A stretch of DNA of 64,000 bases from Bolinopsis microptera (taxonomy: Eukaryota; Ctenophora; Tentaculata; Lobata; Bolinopsidae). The stretch covers positions 23,515,603-23,579,602 of the forward strand of contig NC_087072.1 of assembly GCF_026151205.1 (NCBI RefSeq). Reading direction: 5' to 3'. The position numbers and the translations under genes were made by a program. The notes beneath the pieces are model-generated. The model saw only the letters and a program-made list of their open reading frames with translations, searched no databases and was not told the DNA's origin. Position 1 is the stretch's first letter; every line of letters starts with the position of its first letter. Positions 23,743 to 35,810 of this stretch are shown piece after piece.

Positions 23743-25947
23743 TTACTGTTCGGTTTGTGCAAAACCATCATACACTAGTCTCATCACTGGATTTCTAGTT
23801 CTAGATGGTCTGCTTTCATTATCATCATTACTAGCAGGTGCACTTACGATGTGTGGCTCGTCATCGTCATGACCTTGTACGTTACTATCATTTGTTGCTA
23901 ACCTGGTAACTTGCTGCAAGGCTGGTGTAGGATGCGGTAACAAGTTAGAAGATGGGGTTTTAGCTAACCTTAGTTTCTCCATGTGTACAATATCAAGCCT
24001 ATCAGGTCGTAATTCTATTTTGTAAGTGTACTCGGTCACTTTACAAACTATCTTGTATGGTCCACGATAATGATCATAAAACTTACGATGGTCACATCCT
24101 TCAGGTGCGGGTTTCCAAACGTAAACCCAGTCACCAACTTTGTATTGAATTACGTGAGAAGATCGGTCAAATTGCTTTTTCATGGATAATTGCTTGGATT
24201 TTAAGTGATCCCTTACGAAGGTGTACACTTGGTGCAGTTTGTAATACAAATCATGAGCATGCCTATTTTGGAGTTTATGATCTAGCTCAGGAGGGTTTGA
24301 ACCTGTAATTATATCCACAGGTAGTCTGGGATGTACACCGTATCTTAGAAAATATGGAGAATAGCCGGTTGCACTGTGCACTGAAGTACGGTAAGCAAAT
24401 AAAACTTGGTCTAAACAATTTAACCAGTTTTTAGGATTCTCTTGGCAATAGGCCCAGAGTAATCCCTTTAGTGTACCATTGAAACGCTCTATACCTCCGT
24501 TACTTTGGGCTCTATAGGCTGTTGTTGCGGATTTCTCAATACCCATCAACTTGTAGAGAGCTTGGATAAGGTCAGCTGAATGAACATTACCACCTCTATC
24601 TGAGTGAATTTGAGTGGGAATACCGTGCCTACTTATGTACTTATCTAGAACAGCTCTCGCGATGACGTCAACCTTAGTGCTTCTCAGCGGCACTGCTTCA
24701 GCGTACATTGTGAATCTGCACATCATGGTGAGAATTGCATGATAACCGTTACTGGATGGAAGGCTTTCAATGATATCGATCTGTAGGACATCATTCGGGT
24801 AAGAAGCTACAAAGGGTTTTAAAGGAGCTCTCGGAACTTTACGATTCTTTGCTTTTTTAAGGCATGGTTTACAATTGTCAATGTAAAGAGTAACCTTCTG
24901 TTGCAATTTAGGAAAATAAAAACGTGAGTGAAGCTTTGCTACAGTTTTCTCCTTACCATAATGACCACTCATCGGAATAGTGTGACAAAGGTCGATGACT
25001 TTCTCCTGAAGATTGTGTGGAATACAAAGCAGAGTAACAGACTTATTAGATTTGAGATCGTCCCAAGATCTATGTAACAGTCCATTATCTAAAGAAAGCC
25101 TATTAAATGAATTAAAATAGGTTTTCATGTCAGGAGACAACTCAATTGATGATTCTGGCCTGTGACCAGCCTCTACCCACTGTATAACAATAGCCATGGT
25201 AGGATCGCTACGTTGTGCAAGCCTGATTGAATCATGACTACAAGATACAAGTTCACTAGCCTCATTAAGGATCTTATTCTCAGTACTATCGGTGATCTCA
25301 TTTACTAAAACTTCGGCTCTTTCTGGCAAACAGCTGATATCAGAATCGTCGTTTCGAACAAGCCTTGAAGGTCCATCGCTAGGGTTAGATTTCGAAGCTG
25401 TTAGTGTGACAGTGAACTTGTAGTTCTGGAGTGTTTCGAACCATCGCCAAAGCCGTTTATTGTCAGAATGTTTAAAACTATCTAGATGGAGTAGTGCGGA
25501 ATTATCGACTATGACGTCAAAGTCCTGATTGATGAGGTATGTTTTGAATTTCTCACAGAAATATTTCAGACTGAACAGCTCTTTCTGAACGATGCTCCAC
25601 TTTTGTTCAGCATTACTAAGCACTTTAGACGCAAAAGACACAGGATGCAAGCTTCCGTTTTCATCTCTTTGGCACAATATACTCCCTATTGCATACGAAG
25701 ACGAATCAGTCATGAGGGCAAATTTCTTGTTAACATCAGGGTGTATCAGCGTGGGAGCTACGGTTAAAGCATGTTTAAGAGTTTCCCAGGCTTTCTGTTG
25801 ATCTTGTCCCCAGTGAAAAATGGCGTCCTTTTTCAGGAGATAGGTTAATGGCGCTGCTATCTTAGCGTAGTCTTTCAAGAATTTTTGAAAGAATCCTGTC
25901 ATTCCTAGAAAAGTTTTTATACCTTTGGTGCTCTTAGGCGGAAGCAT
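23743..25947 (-). mobile_element. Gypsy pol part: end of RT, RNase H, integrase
   Basis: Domains in order: RT thumb (MLPPKSTKGIKTFLGMTGFF), RNase H (FALMTDSSSYAIGSILCQ; IVDNSALLHL), integrase zinc finger (HTIPMSGHYGKEKTVAKLH with CKPCLKK), integrase core (IDIIESLP, IHSDRGGN, NGGIERFNGTLK) and a GPY/F-type C-terminus (YRGPYKIVCKV). Integrase downstream of RNase H defines Ty3/gypsy rather than copia. 23302-23742 downstream is AT-rich linker. Confidence 0.93.
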
Positions 25948-25980
25948 TTTCTGGATGGCATCCAGCTTATCTTCACAAAC

Positions 25981-26772
25981 TTAGATACCTGCTTCACTAA
26001 GCGTTACACCTAGAAAATTCAACTTGGTTTTGAACAGTTCGACTTTTTTAGGAGAGAGAAGCATCTTACTGTCTAGGATTCGCAGGAATATTTTGCGGAG
26101 GTTGGAAAGCATTCCTGAAAAACTTGATGAACCGCTCAATAGATCGTCTAAATAACAAACTACAATCGAAGACTTCAAACCCATCATCATCCTTTCTACT
26201 AAAGACTGAAAAAATCCCGGTGATGAGCTTAATCCCAGTGGACTTTTACGGTACTCAAAAAACGCCACCCCAGGGATACAGGTCGCTGTATATTTCATGG
26301 ATTCTGGAGTCAAGTTACACTGGTAAAAACCTTTGACAAAATCCATTTTAGAATATAACTTACAACCCTTCCAACAAGAACTCATCATTTCGACTGAAGG
26401 TACGGACTGATAGCTTCTAATGACGTGCTTGTTGAGCATTCTAAAATCCGTTAAAATACGGTACGAATCAGATCCAGGTTTTTTCATAAGGAAACTAGGA
26501 CTATGGTACGGTGATTCGGAGTGTTGTATGACACCTAAATCTAGAAGACGCTGAACTTCACGTTCAGCTGCTTGTCGATGAGCAAGAGGAATGTTACGGT
26601 ACTTGGCTCTAATTGGGACATGTGTATCGAGCACAATCGTCTGCTCCATTAAGTTAGTACAATCTATATCGTCATCACTTTCGGAGAATATTTGCTTGAA
26701 TTCGGTTACAAGTGATTTGATTTGATTTATCTGCTCGGCATCTAAATGGGTCAACTCATCTAATTTAAGCAA
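25981..26772 (-). mobile_element. Gypsy pol part: reverse transcriptase fingers and palm
   Basis: Typical Ty3/gypsy RT words: AEREVQRLLDLGVIQHSESP, SYRILTDFRMLNK, SKMDFVKGFYQ, GLSSSPGFFQ and the catalytic CYLDDLL. The nested TIR element starts just upstream on this strand. Confidence 0.93.
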
Positions 26773-26794
26773 TTTATAAAGACGATCAATCTCA

Positions 26795-29700
26795 GGCCAG
26801 TTGGTAGATCACCGACCGGCTCTAAGCCGGCTACTAACCGGCTATAAGCCGGCTTATAGCCGGCTACAATTTTTATAGCCGGCTATAAGCCGGCTTATAG
26901 CCGGTTAGTAGCCGCTTACATTTGTTGTTGAGCGACGGCTATTAGCCGGTTATAAGCCTGCTATTAGCCGTTTTGGTATTAAAAGTTGTTATGAGCCGGC
27001 TATAAGCCGGCTATAAGCCGGTTATAAGATATTAACTCAACTACATCGTACTGAACGATAGTCAGGAGCCGGCTATAAGAAATTCAGTGAAAACGGCTAT
27101 TAGCCGGTTATAAGCCGGCTATTAGCCGTTTAGGTATCGAAAGTGGTTATAAGCCGGCTATAAGCCGGCTATAAGCCGGTTATAAGATATTAACTCAGTT
27201 CAGTACGATGAAGTTAAGTTAATATCTTATAGCCGGCTTATAGCCGGCTTATAACCACTTTCGATACCTAAACGGCTAATAGCCGGCTTATAACCGGCTA
27301 ATAGCCGTTTTCGCTGAATTTCTTATAGCCGGCTCCTGACTATCGTTCAGTACGATGAAGTTGAGTTAATATCTTATTTTTTTATTAAATACTTTTCAAA
27401 TTTTACAGAGTACAGCAATAGATGAATATAAAATAGAATCGTTCAAAATATCGCCCCCATCTGCAAAATATGATGGGCACCCAAACACGGTAAACACATA
27501 GTGAACTATGTCCGCAGTAACTTGGACCCATTACATCGAATTAATCTAAATCCAAAAATTTATGAAAAACTATTTAATAACAAACAAATCCATGGTGAAT
27601 AACTGTGGATATAGAGTCAAAATTTGTATTTCAATACGTCAAATTCCAGATACATTAGATACAGGTCTGAAATGGTCATTAATGTGTGAGAAGGTGTGCG
27701 GGTGAAGTGTGATATGATGTTGAAAGTATAGGAAGGTAGATAAAAAAATTAATAAAACAAAAATAATAATAATATGGGGAGCAAAGAGACTAGGCTAGAC
27801 TGTTGTTTCACTATCCAATAAACATTTCCATAGATGCTTAGTGACCTCAGCTTTGAAAAGACTAGTAGACACAATCTGTCTTACCTGTAAAGGGAGTCCA
27901 TTCCACAGTATATGGGTTCTGTAGAAAAATGATTTTGCCAGTGGGCTATTTGAGGTACATGTGGTGTGTGAATTCTGACTTAACTTAGGTAAAATTGATG
28001 ACACAATAGACAGACTGTCGAGGTGGCAACGTCTTAGTCGAGAAGTGCCCTGATATAAAGAGAGATAGTGAGGCAGTGATACAGGAATTAAATTGTTAAG
28101 AACTTTGTGGAAAAAAATAAGATCATTCAAGTCAAACTTTTGAGACAAAGGGAGAATGTCGACAAGCTTGCACTTTTTGACATATTGCTCAGGTGGATAA
28201 CTGCGGCCCTCTTCAGACAGAATCCATTTAATAGCTCTCTTTTGGAGACTTTCTAATTTATCACTAAGTGATTTATTACAAGGGCGCCAGATTATGGAAC
28301 AATTTTCGAATTGGCTACGAACCAGGGAGAGGTAAAGCGCCCGGCGACGTTTCTGATCAATGACAATATGGCCATCTCTTCTGACCATACCAAGTTGTTG
28401 GCAGGCCTTAGTATAAATTCTGTCGCACTGACTATTCCAACTTAGCTTAGGAGTAACATCGACTCCAAGATCTTTTTCTAACTCTACATACACAAGAGGA
28501 GAGCCATCAAGATTGTATGCGAATGGAGGAGATAAAGATGGTTTTCCTGAAACAATAAGCACTTTACATTTTGCTGGATGGAATCGCATTTTGTTTCTTA
28601 GTGCCCAGTCAGAGAGATAGTCTATATCCATTTGTAAATTAGTATTATCAGAAGATGAATGTATTTTACGCCAGATTTTTATATCATCGGCATACAAAAC
28701 AATATCAGTATTATCCGAAAGGCCAAGAGGAATATCATTGATAAACAATACAAAAAGTAAGGGACCAAGAATAGAGCCCTGGGGGACACCAGAATTAACT
28801 GAGAGGGTAGATGACATCTCATTACCAATAACCACTCTTTGGTAACGGCCTTGAAGGTAATTGGTAAGAAATTTGAGAAGTGTACCATCAATGTTATATA
28901 AGGTCTTTAGCTTATGAAGAAGGATATCATGATTTACAGAATCAAATGCCTTAGCAAAATCAAAATACACAACATGATTGATAATGTTTTCGTTAAGAGA
29001 CAATGCCAGGCTATCACAAAAGTCAACCATATTGGTTGTGCATGACTTGTGCTCTAGAAAACCATGCTGCCTGGGATCAAGAAGGGTACTTGTCAAAGAA
29101 AGCAGTTTACGTTTAACAATGCGCTCAAAAACTTTCATGACTAAACAAGTAAGGGATATTGGTCTATAGTTTTCAACCTCACTTTTCTTACCTTTCTTAA
29201 ATATTGGGACAACATTTGCAAGTTTCCATTCTTGTGGAATGTAGCCGCTGTTGTAAGATCCACGAAAAATGCATGTTAGAGGGTAAGCTAAACCTACGGA
29301 ACAATTTTTGAGAATTTTACCGTGTATGCCATCTGGTCCCTGGGCTTTATTTGAATTAATATTTGAAAGAAGCTTACGAACATCCCGATGATCGAAGTCA
29401 ATATCAAAATCAACATCATTGACATAGGAGATATCAGTGTCATAAAGTGAAGGATCCGAAAACTGGTTATAAAAGAAAGAATTGAAAAGTTCAGCGTCAA
29501 TTAATTCAGTAAGATACTTCCTAAGGAACTGAACCCCATACTTAGAATGTTTAATGTCATTAGTACCAACACTCAATATAATTTTTTCAATATCGTCAGC
29601 TTCTGCAGCTGCATGAGTTTTATGAAAATGATGAATGTTTTCAGTGATGTCTCTAATTTTTGCACCACTTTGAGACACATTGATTACTTTCCTTCCCCGG

Positions 29701-29988
29701 AATCCCAACTTATAACCGGCTTATAACCACTTTCGATACCTAAACGGCTAATAGCCGGCTTATAACCGGCTAATAGCCGTTTTCACTGAATTTCTTATAG
29801 CCGATACCTAAATGGCTAATAGCCGGCTTATAACCGGCTAATAGCCGTCGCTCAACAACAAATGTAAGCGGCTACTAACCGGCTATAAGCCGGCTTATAG
29901 CCGGCTATAAAAATTGTAGCCGGCTATAAGCCGGTTTATAGCCGGCTTATAACCGGCTTATAGCCAGTCGGTGATCTACCAATTTCCC
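26795..29988. mobile_element. Palindrome-rich TIR element (hAT-like target size) nested in the gypsy copy
   Basis: Ends are inverted: GGCCAG-TTGGTAGATCACCGAC at the left; at the right the complement of GGGAAA-TTGGTAGATCACCGAC. An 8-bp direct duplication CAATCTCA (26787-26794, 29989-29996) flanks it, as for hAT or P-like elements. Without the LINE inside it is about 860 bp and consists almost wholly of permuted AGCCGGCTTATA / TATAAGCCGGCT words in both orientations, plus paired blocks such as CTGACTATCGTTCAGTACGA. No transposase, so it is non-autonomous; the hAT assignment rests on target size alone. Confidence 0.85.
27378..29708 (-). mobile_element. 5'-truncated LINE (CR1/Jockey-like RT) inside the palindromic TIR element
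   Basis: Flanked by CTTAT (27373-27377, 29709-29713) and ending in an A-rich 3' tail (AATAAAAAAA on minus). One long open stretch, 29708-27795 (637 codons, with no ATG at its beginning because the element starts mid-gene), encodes an SGNH-hydrolase-like piece (VSQSGAKIRDI, ILSVGTNDI at about 45-52). This is fused near residue 70 to a non-LTR RT: AQGPDGIHGKIL, VVPIFKKG, YFDFAKAFDSVNH with catalytic Asp 250, GVPQGSILGPLLF, LYADD at 338-342. The closing SFFYRTHILWNGLP is typical of CR1/Jockey-type RTs. The apurinic endonuclease expected between esterase and RT is missing, so the parent probably carried an internal deletion. Confidence 0.88.
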
Positions 29989-30793
29989 CAATCTCATTAC
30001 CAGACCATCGTTGGTTGGACTGCTCATTAACATTGTTTACTGTGTGATTCGATTGACGACGAGAGTGGATGCTCAAACAGTTGTTTACGTTATTAACAAA
30101 ACTATCGGACAATGTGTCAAACGTACCAACTTTCATGTTCCTATGTACGATAACCTCGTTCTTAGTATCATTACAAACCAAAACGTCCAATGTGCCACGA
30201 TGCGAGTTATAAAATCCACTGCTTGAGGATACACATTTAAGTTGGGGGTGCACAATACCAGTTGTTGAAATGTTGGCTTGTGATCGATACTTCCTATTAT
30301 GAGGGTTGTGCTTCAACAAATTGCACTTTACTAGGGCAACGGTTTGTGGCTTGATCGATAAGGAACAATTGGCAACAAGGAAATGCTTAGAAGGTTTACA
30401 AGAAGCTTTAATTAATGGGAGTTCTTGATCATTAACCGTTAATGTCAAGTTTTTAAAGCTGATTTCACAATCAGTCGCTGACATGAAATCACGGCCAAGG
30501 ATTAATTTATGGTTTATCCCTGAAACAACTATGAGTTGGAGAGTAATTCGAACGTCACCAAAATTAACAGGCAAACTGACAGTTCCGGAAATACATAAAG
30601 GGGTTCCAGTAACACCATTTAGTCGAACTGAAGTGGGCGATAAAACGACGTCAGGCGGCAAAATATCCTCAGAGCATAATGAGTAAGCAGCACCTGTGTC
30701 TACCAAACAATTGACAAACAGTGAACCTATATTAGCAGCTACGTAAATATTAGAAGTGTTATTAGATTTACGATGAATGTTACTAAAGGCCAA
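29936..30793 (-). mobile_element. Gypsy part: aspartic protease region
   Basis: Retropepsin signature LVDTGAAYSL at about residues 30-39 and the second-strand word LILGRDFM, on a ~280-residue stretch between gag and RT. Confidence 0.88.
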
Positions 30794-30813
30794 ACCACTC
30801 GAATTTGTGACAT

Positions 30814-31776
30814 TTACTGACGAGGGCTCGGCCCTGCCTGAAAATTCTGGGCCTCGTCACTAGCTTTAGTTCTGCAATTACGGATGAGGTGTCCGGAGCG
30901 ATTGCAATACCAGCACCGCTTTTGGGAGTTCCTATTGTTGTATCTGTTGGGATTTTGAGGAAAACCAGTCCTAATGGCAAATCCAAAGTTGTTATTGGTA
31001 GCTCTATTCGAATATGGAGGAACATGCTCACGCTGATAGCTTTGAGGATTGGGCGCATTTCGAGGTAATGTGCCGTAGGTTGAAATATCGAAGTCAGGAT
31101 GTAATCTATTATCAGGCGGGCCGGCTACTGCTTGATCAGATGCCGGGGTTCGTCTTGCAGGTACGGTCGCAAGGATCTCAAGGCCTGTTGTATCATTGGA
31201 ATCTGCTGCAATTGGTCTGACATATTTACGTATCTTAGAAGCTCCATCAATTTTCTGGGCTTGTTCCAAAGCTAACGAAAGTGCATCAAAACTATGTTCA
31301 AGAAGTTTTATGCTCAGATCAGTGTCTCGCACACCTGTACAAAAAGAATCAACAAGAAGCTCCTCTTTCGCAGGTTTTGCAACACCAGCCTTATTGGCCA
31401 GCATTTCAAGAGCAAATGCAAACTCGGCTAGGGATTCATCGGATTCCTGTACTCTATAACGAAGTGCAAGTCTAGGTGGAATCTTATCTTTACGTTTTAA
31501 AGCTCTTTCAAGAATAGGACCAAACTTAGTAGGATCTTCCTTATCACCTGCAGCAAACTCAAGGTTCTGAACTATGGTAAAAGCTGACGTATCTAGGAAC
31601 GAGCTTAGTGCAACAAACTGATTTTTAGTGTCAATCGATACTGCTGTTGCATAGTTAGTAAACTGAGCGTACCAGGTTTGAAAATCATCGTTCGTGTTGA
31701 GTTTAAATACGGACGGCTGTTTAGCAACAGACATGACAGAGTTAAAAGCAGGCGATAGTCGCTGTGTCGCTGTCAA
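30814..31776 (-). mobile_element. Gypsy part: gag with zinc knuckle
   Basis: About 300 residues; helical N-terminal capsid-like part (FQTWYAQFTNYA, LAEFAFALEMLA) and a C-terminal CX2CX4HX4C knuckle, CWYCNRSGHLIRNC, which identifies the nucleocapsid. Confidence 0.9.
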
Positions 31777-31881
31777 CTTTTAAAATAAAATGAAATAACG
31801 GTATCTACACGGTAGATATAAATACAAGTAACTGAAAAGTAAGGCTAAAAGAAATCAATTGGGATCGAAAATGCCCGCGTA

Positions 31882-32354
31882 TGTAATAGCTTGAAGTACT
31901 TTACTTACATAATAACCAATAGAGACACGATCATGATTGATGATAAAGTCTTTAAGAGATGCGTATAGTAAATCGTGAATACAATAACTGAACTCTTAAC
32001 AAAAATATCTGGTACATATTAAATCTCAATCTGCAATCGCCCACCCGCGGAATGCGGTCACCTAGGTAATTGGGAGGTTGTCGCGGCCACGTTCTCGGGA
32101 ACTATTTTCACAAGTAAGAGGACACTCCTAATTGGTGCAATGTTGTTTTAGAAGGCTGGATTCCTGGAACTCAAAGGTGATCCGTCTAGATTCTGCAAGT
32201 CGCTTGCAGAAACCGGATAAAAGTAGCACAAAGGAATTTGGAACATGAGGTGGTTTAACTAAATACAGGTTATCGTAACCTGTTATGATGATGTTTTTAG
32301 CGGCAAAAGTGGAGACAGGTTTGGCGTTTGCTGGAGTCCAATAATTACTTAACA
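31882..32354 (-). repeat. 5' LTR of the gypsy element
   Basis: 473 bp, near-identical to 20828-21300. The 31777-31881 leader lies between it and gag. Confidence 0.93.
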
Positions 32355-32656
32355 CCTAGTATTTCGGGGTAAGGGTGGTAGTTATTACTAATTGAATTAG
32401 CTGAAGTTTATTGAATCTTTATTGCCGAGTACAGCTGCCTAGTGCCTTTGGGTAGTTCTTCTTAATCTATTACAATTGTAAATGAATGGGAAAAGCGCTA
32501 GCGACCGATTTCATTCTCGGTATCATTTTGCATTTGAGAACGGTCAATCAAATTAATATCATTTCCTTTTGTTTGGGAAAGAGAGACACTGGCAGCGGTC
32601 CACTCTACCCATGATTATGGGTTTTAAATCAAGAGGCTTGCATATAATGCATTTTT

Positions 32657-33504
32657 GGTCAAATATCATCTCTTTTTGATTATAATGTCAGGGTACTTTA
32701 TAAAGTCGAAATATAAACTGATATCTTTATTAATAAGGAGGAAAGTTCAACAATTTCGAAATTTTTCCTTTAAAAACATTTCCTTGTGTTTAGGTAAGCA
32801 TATCGGTCGATCACTGACTGAATATGCCACTTAATACTCATTCAAGTTGGCATTAAATTCATTTATAATGACATTAAACTGTCGTGGCAAAGCAGAATTT
32901 GTTGGAAATCACGAATGAGCAAAATTCTCACCTTTCGCACGTGCAAACTTTGAGCGGACGTTGCGTGCGCATCCAATATTGAATCGCCGTAAATTTTTGC
33001 ATGTAATTGTTTTATATAGGTATAGCTTGATAAGCACGCAAAGTTTCAAAGTATTTTAAGAAGAACTGTAATCACAACGGCACTCTAAAGTTGACAGAAA
33101 ATGACGAAAACAGCAATTTTCAGTGATTTTAGCAATTTTTTATCAATTTGGGCGTGTCCCCACGTGTGCAACTTTTCGATTTTTAACTTTAAAACTAGCC
33201 TAATGCACAATTTGTACCTATAGGAAGCAGAACTGAGCTCCACAACCCAAGGCATGGCCCAACACCAGAGAATAGTGAATACTAAATCGCAAAATTGACG
33301 TTTTTATAAAATAATTCTTCAAAAAAGCACAAACTTCAATGACGAATATCTTTATGAAGGAGCAAGCTAGAAAAACTTTCCGGTAGATTTTCAGAATGCT
33401 TGAACAATTATCTAAGATAAAAATTTCCTCAGATTTTGATTACAATTACTTTTTAATGGTGTAAAATCATTTTTAAAAGTTATTACTTTGTCAAAAATCA
33501 AGTC
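32657..33504 (-). repeat. Dispersed ~0.85-kb repeat, copy B (uninterrupted)
   Basis: Reverse complement matches 5545-6076 joined to 9175-9478. It preserves the empty site of the foldback element: GGATGCGCACGCAACGTCCG when read on minus. Confidence 0.85.
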
Positions 33505-34338
33505 GTTCAAACTATTTCCAATGGAATTGAACATGAAATAATTTATGTTTAACTACATGTATATTGTATAGTGTCAGTGACAAATAAAAGTGTAAATGCA
33601 ATGCAAACAGTGGCGTAACTTTGCCTGTTGGCGCCCCCCCGCTCAGTGACAAAAGGCGCCCCCCTAAAATTTTTTGTGTCCCTAAAAAAAAAAAAAAAAA
33701 AAGGTCGGGTACTTTTTTTCTCGCCCCCCTAAGGCTTTTAGCGCCCCCTGAAGCAAAAAAGGGTACCCCAAATATTTTTTTCGCGTCGACCGAATATACA
33801 TTTATATGTACCATTAATTTACGAGAGGGCCGCCAAAATTTTTGTCGAAATAATTTTTGGGAACTAAGAATAAAATAATAAACTTTCTAATTGTGGTACG
33901 AGAGAGCATATTATTATAAACAAATTAATTCTATCAAAACTCTTGTTACTAGGCGGCGCTCGGCCTATCAATTGTTATTCCAATATATGTTCAATCTGTT
34001 TATGAACAGAGAGGTCCCCAGGTAAAATTCGTGGGGAGATATAATTAAATTTCTCAATCGTTATGTGGTAGTTGGTATGGTACCCTGATAATGACTTGTA
34101 ATTTATACTTATACTTAAACCCATGTCTATACTGGAGCTACGCGTTTCCAAGAAAGCTTCATTACTTGATTCAATTTTTATTCAATTCCCCGTAAAAAAA
34201 ATTCCTCCTTTCTCACCCCTAGATACCTCGCAATGTTCACATGTAATAGCAAATAATTCAGGGGTGTAGGAATGATTTTCTGTGCGCCACAGTCAGAATT
34301 CCAAAGGTTTTATAAATTTCAATATTATAGTACTATTA
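33505..34338. other. Spacer with element remnants
   Basis: 33608-33880 begins CAGTGGCGTAACTTTGCC and is rich in GGCGCCCCCC, with an A18 run; this resembles one end of a hAT-like MITE, but I find no partner end. 33952-34026 carries GGCGGCGCTCGGCC and GTCCCCAGGTA, resembling the terminus of repeat E. No genes. Confidence 0.4.
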
Positions 34339-35810
34339 TAGTATCGTGCAGTTAAAGTTTGCCGAAGGCAAACATCTTTGAACATTTTGCTCGTGCAAAA
34401 CGCCTGGAAGCAATTTGGCAATACTAATAGAGACATATTTGAACTATGCTTACACTGTACACCATTAAAATATTCTCTAAAAATAATATAACACTAGTTC
34501 TACTAGGGTAAGGCACGTAATTTTGTCAGGGTACCTAATTTTGTCATTTTGCTCTGAAAAACTGCCTCGGCTCGGAATTTCAGCTTGAAAGAAAAGGTTT
34601 GTGTATAAAAAGAAAGCTTAGACTTTGCTGCAACTGCTCCTACAAAGTTTAAGTTTCTAGCTCTTTTGCATCTGTGTCAAAAATGAAGGCGAAACTGTTA
34701 ACCCGAAAAATAAATAAGATCCTTAAGGTTTTCTTAAGGAATTTTCAAAATTTTGATTTATTGCTATTTCAAAAGTAATTGAGCTAGCTTCATGCCATTG
34801 CATATTTCAAATATCTTCTACAGCAGAAGTATACGTACAAATTTTCAAGTCTCTAGCGCAATTATTGTTCAAGTTACAGAGGGTGACAAAATTAGGTTCG
34901 ATTTTGCCAAAAGTACCTAATTTTGTCAAAAAAATCGACCTTTCTCAAATTTCTTGTAAATCACAGATTGTGTTGAAAATGGCCTTATACAACTATTCTG
35001 AAGTTTTTTTGCCCATAGGATATGTATAAGGCACTTATAATAGCATAACACTTATAATAACACATATTTTCGCCGAGAAATATACTGTAATTCTGGGTTT
35101 TAAAGAGCTATTGGTAAATATAGTTTCGTGAATCAGTAACCAATATTGATTCATGCTTCATAGAAAGTTTATACTTCTAACTTTTTCTAAAATGTATCCG
35201 TTTCCAAACACAGGAATATATTTTTAGCATATGTACTATTTTCTAAGATTAGATACCCAAAAAGTTTCATCTTTTCAACAAGCTACAAAACTATGAAAAA
35301 ATCATATCTTTGGGATTTTTGAGGTCAATGTTGGTAAAAAAGCGCTCGAATGATGCATCCAGGTAGTCTAAAATACCGAGAAACAGTTACTTTTTGCACA
35401 ATCTTCAAGTGACAAAATTAGGTTCGGGGTGACAAAATTAAGTAAAGTCACCTAATTTTGTCATTTTTTCAAAATAATTTTTTTGAACATCTTCAACCCC
35501 AGCAAATTCGATCATTTTTGTGTTAGAACTTGCCTAGACTGTCTACTATAACATGGTGGAGGTTTCATCTAAATCGGAATTTCAGACGAGGTTAAAAACC
35601 ATGGTTTATATCAGGCAGTCGGAAAATTGCCAAAAAATGACAAAATTATGTGCTTTACCCTAGTATATATGATGTTTTCAAGGGTCATTTGGCGTAAAAG
35701 TCACCGAAATTATTGCACTCAACAACATAGTTCATGAGTTATAAAAAACCCTGCCAACATGAGAAACTTGTTCCAGCCTCTAGATATTACGGTAAATCGT
35801 GTTGCCAAGG
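34339..35810. repeat. 1,472-bp direct repeat R1
   Basis: Same length as R2 (38001-39472) with no indel and about five substitutions noticed. Contains the TA-flanked MITE at 34506-35660. Begins TAGTATCGTGCAG and ends GTTGCCAAGG, abutting the mariner-like element. Confidence 0.93.
34506..35660. mobile_element. 1,155-bp MITE with TAATTTTGTC motifs, in R1
   Basis: TIRs GGGTAAGGCACGTAATTTTGTC-like at the left and GACAAAATTATGTGCTTTACCC at the right, flanked by TA. The words CCTAATTTTGTCA / TGACAAAATTAGG recur many times inside, in both orientations. No coding capacity. Probably a non-autonomous Tc1/mariner relative. Confidence 0.85.

Larger units (their letters stand above)
20828..32354 (-). mobile_element. 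Ty3/gypsy LTR retrotransposon (fossil copy), nested insertions
   Basis: Metaviridae-type order gag, protease, RT, RNase H, integrase on the minus strand, between two 473-bp LTRs, with a 4-bp CCTA target duplication (20824-20827, 32355-32358). The LTRs differ at about one position that I noticed, so the insertion is young. Total length is 11.5 kb, of which about 3.2 kb is a later nested insertion, leaving roughly 8.3 kb. That is long for the family because of an extra 2.4 kb downstream of integrase. The copy is broken: one large nested insertion and perhaps one or two smaller breaks. No TGG-type primer site is obvious beside the 5' LTR. Confidence 0.95.
20590..32625. mobile_element. Second copy of the CCAAAACCC TIR element, opened by the gypsy insertion
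   Basis: 20590-20827 and 32355-32625 together match 9481-9989 on the other strand. Between them lies the LTR element, with CCTA on each side against a single CCTA in the 509-bp copy. The right tip has lost the last bases (ends GGGTTTT). Inserted material is described separately. Confidence 0.85.

Noticed and set aside
26795-27372. CRISPR-like array
   Set aside because: Units overlap and are self-complementary in both orientations, with no regular spacers, inside a eukaryotic transposon.
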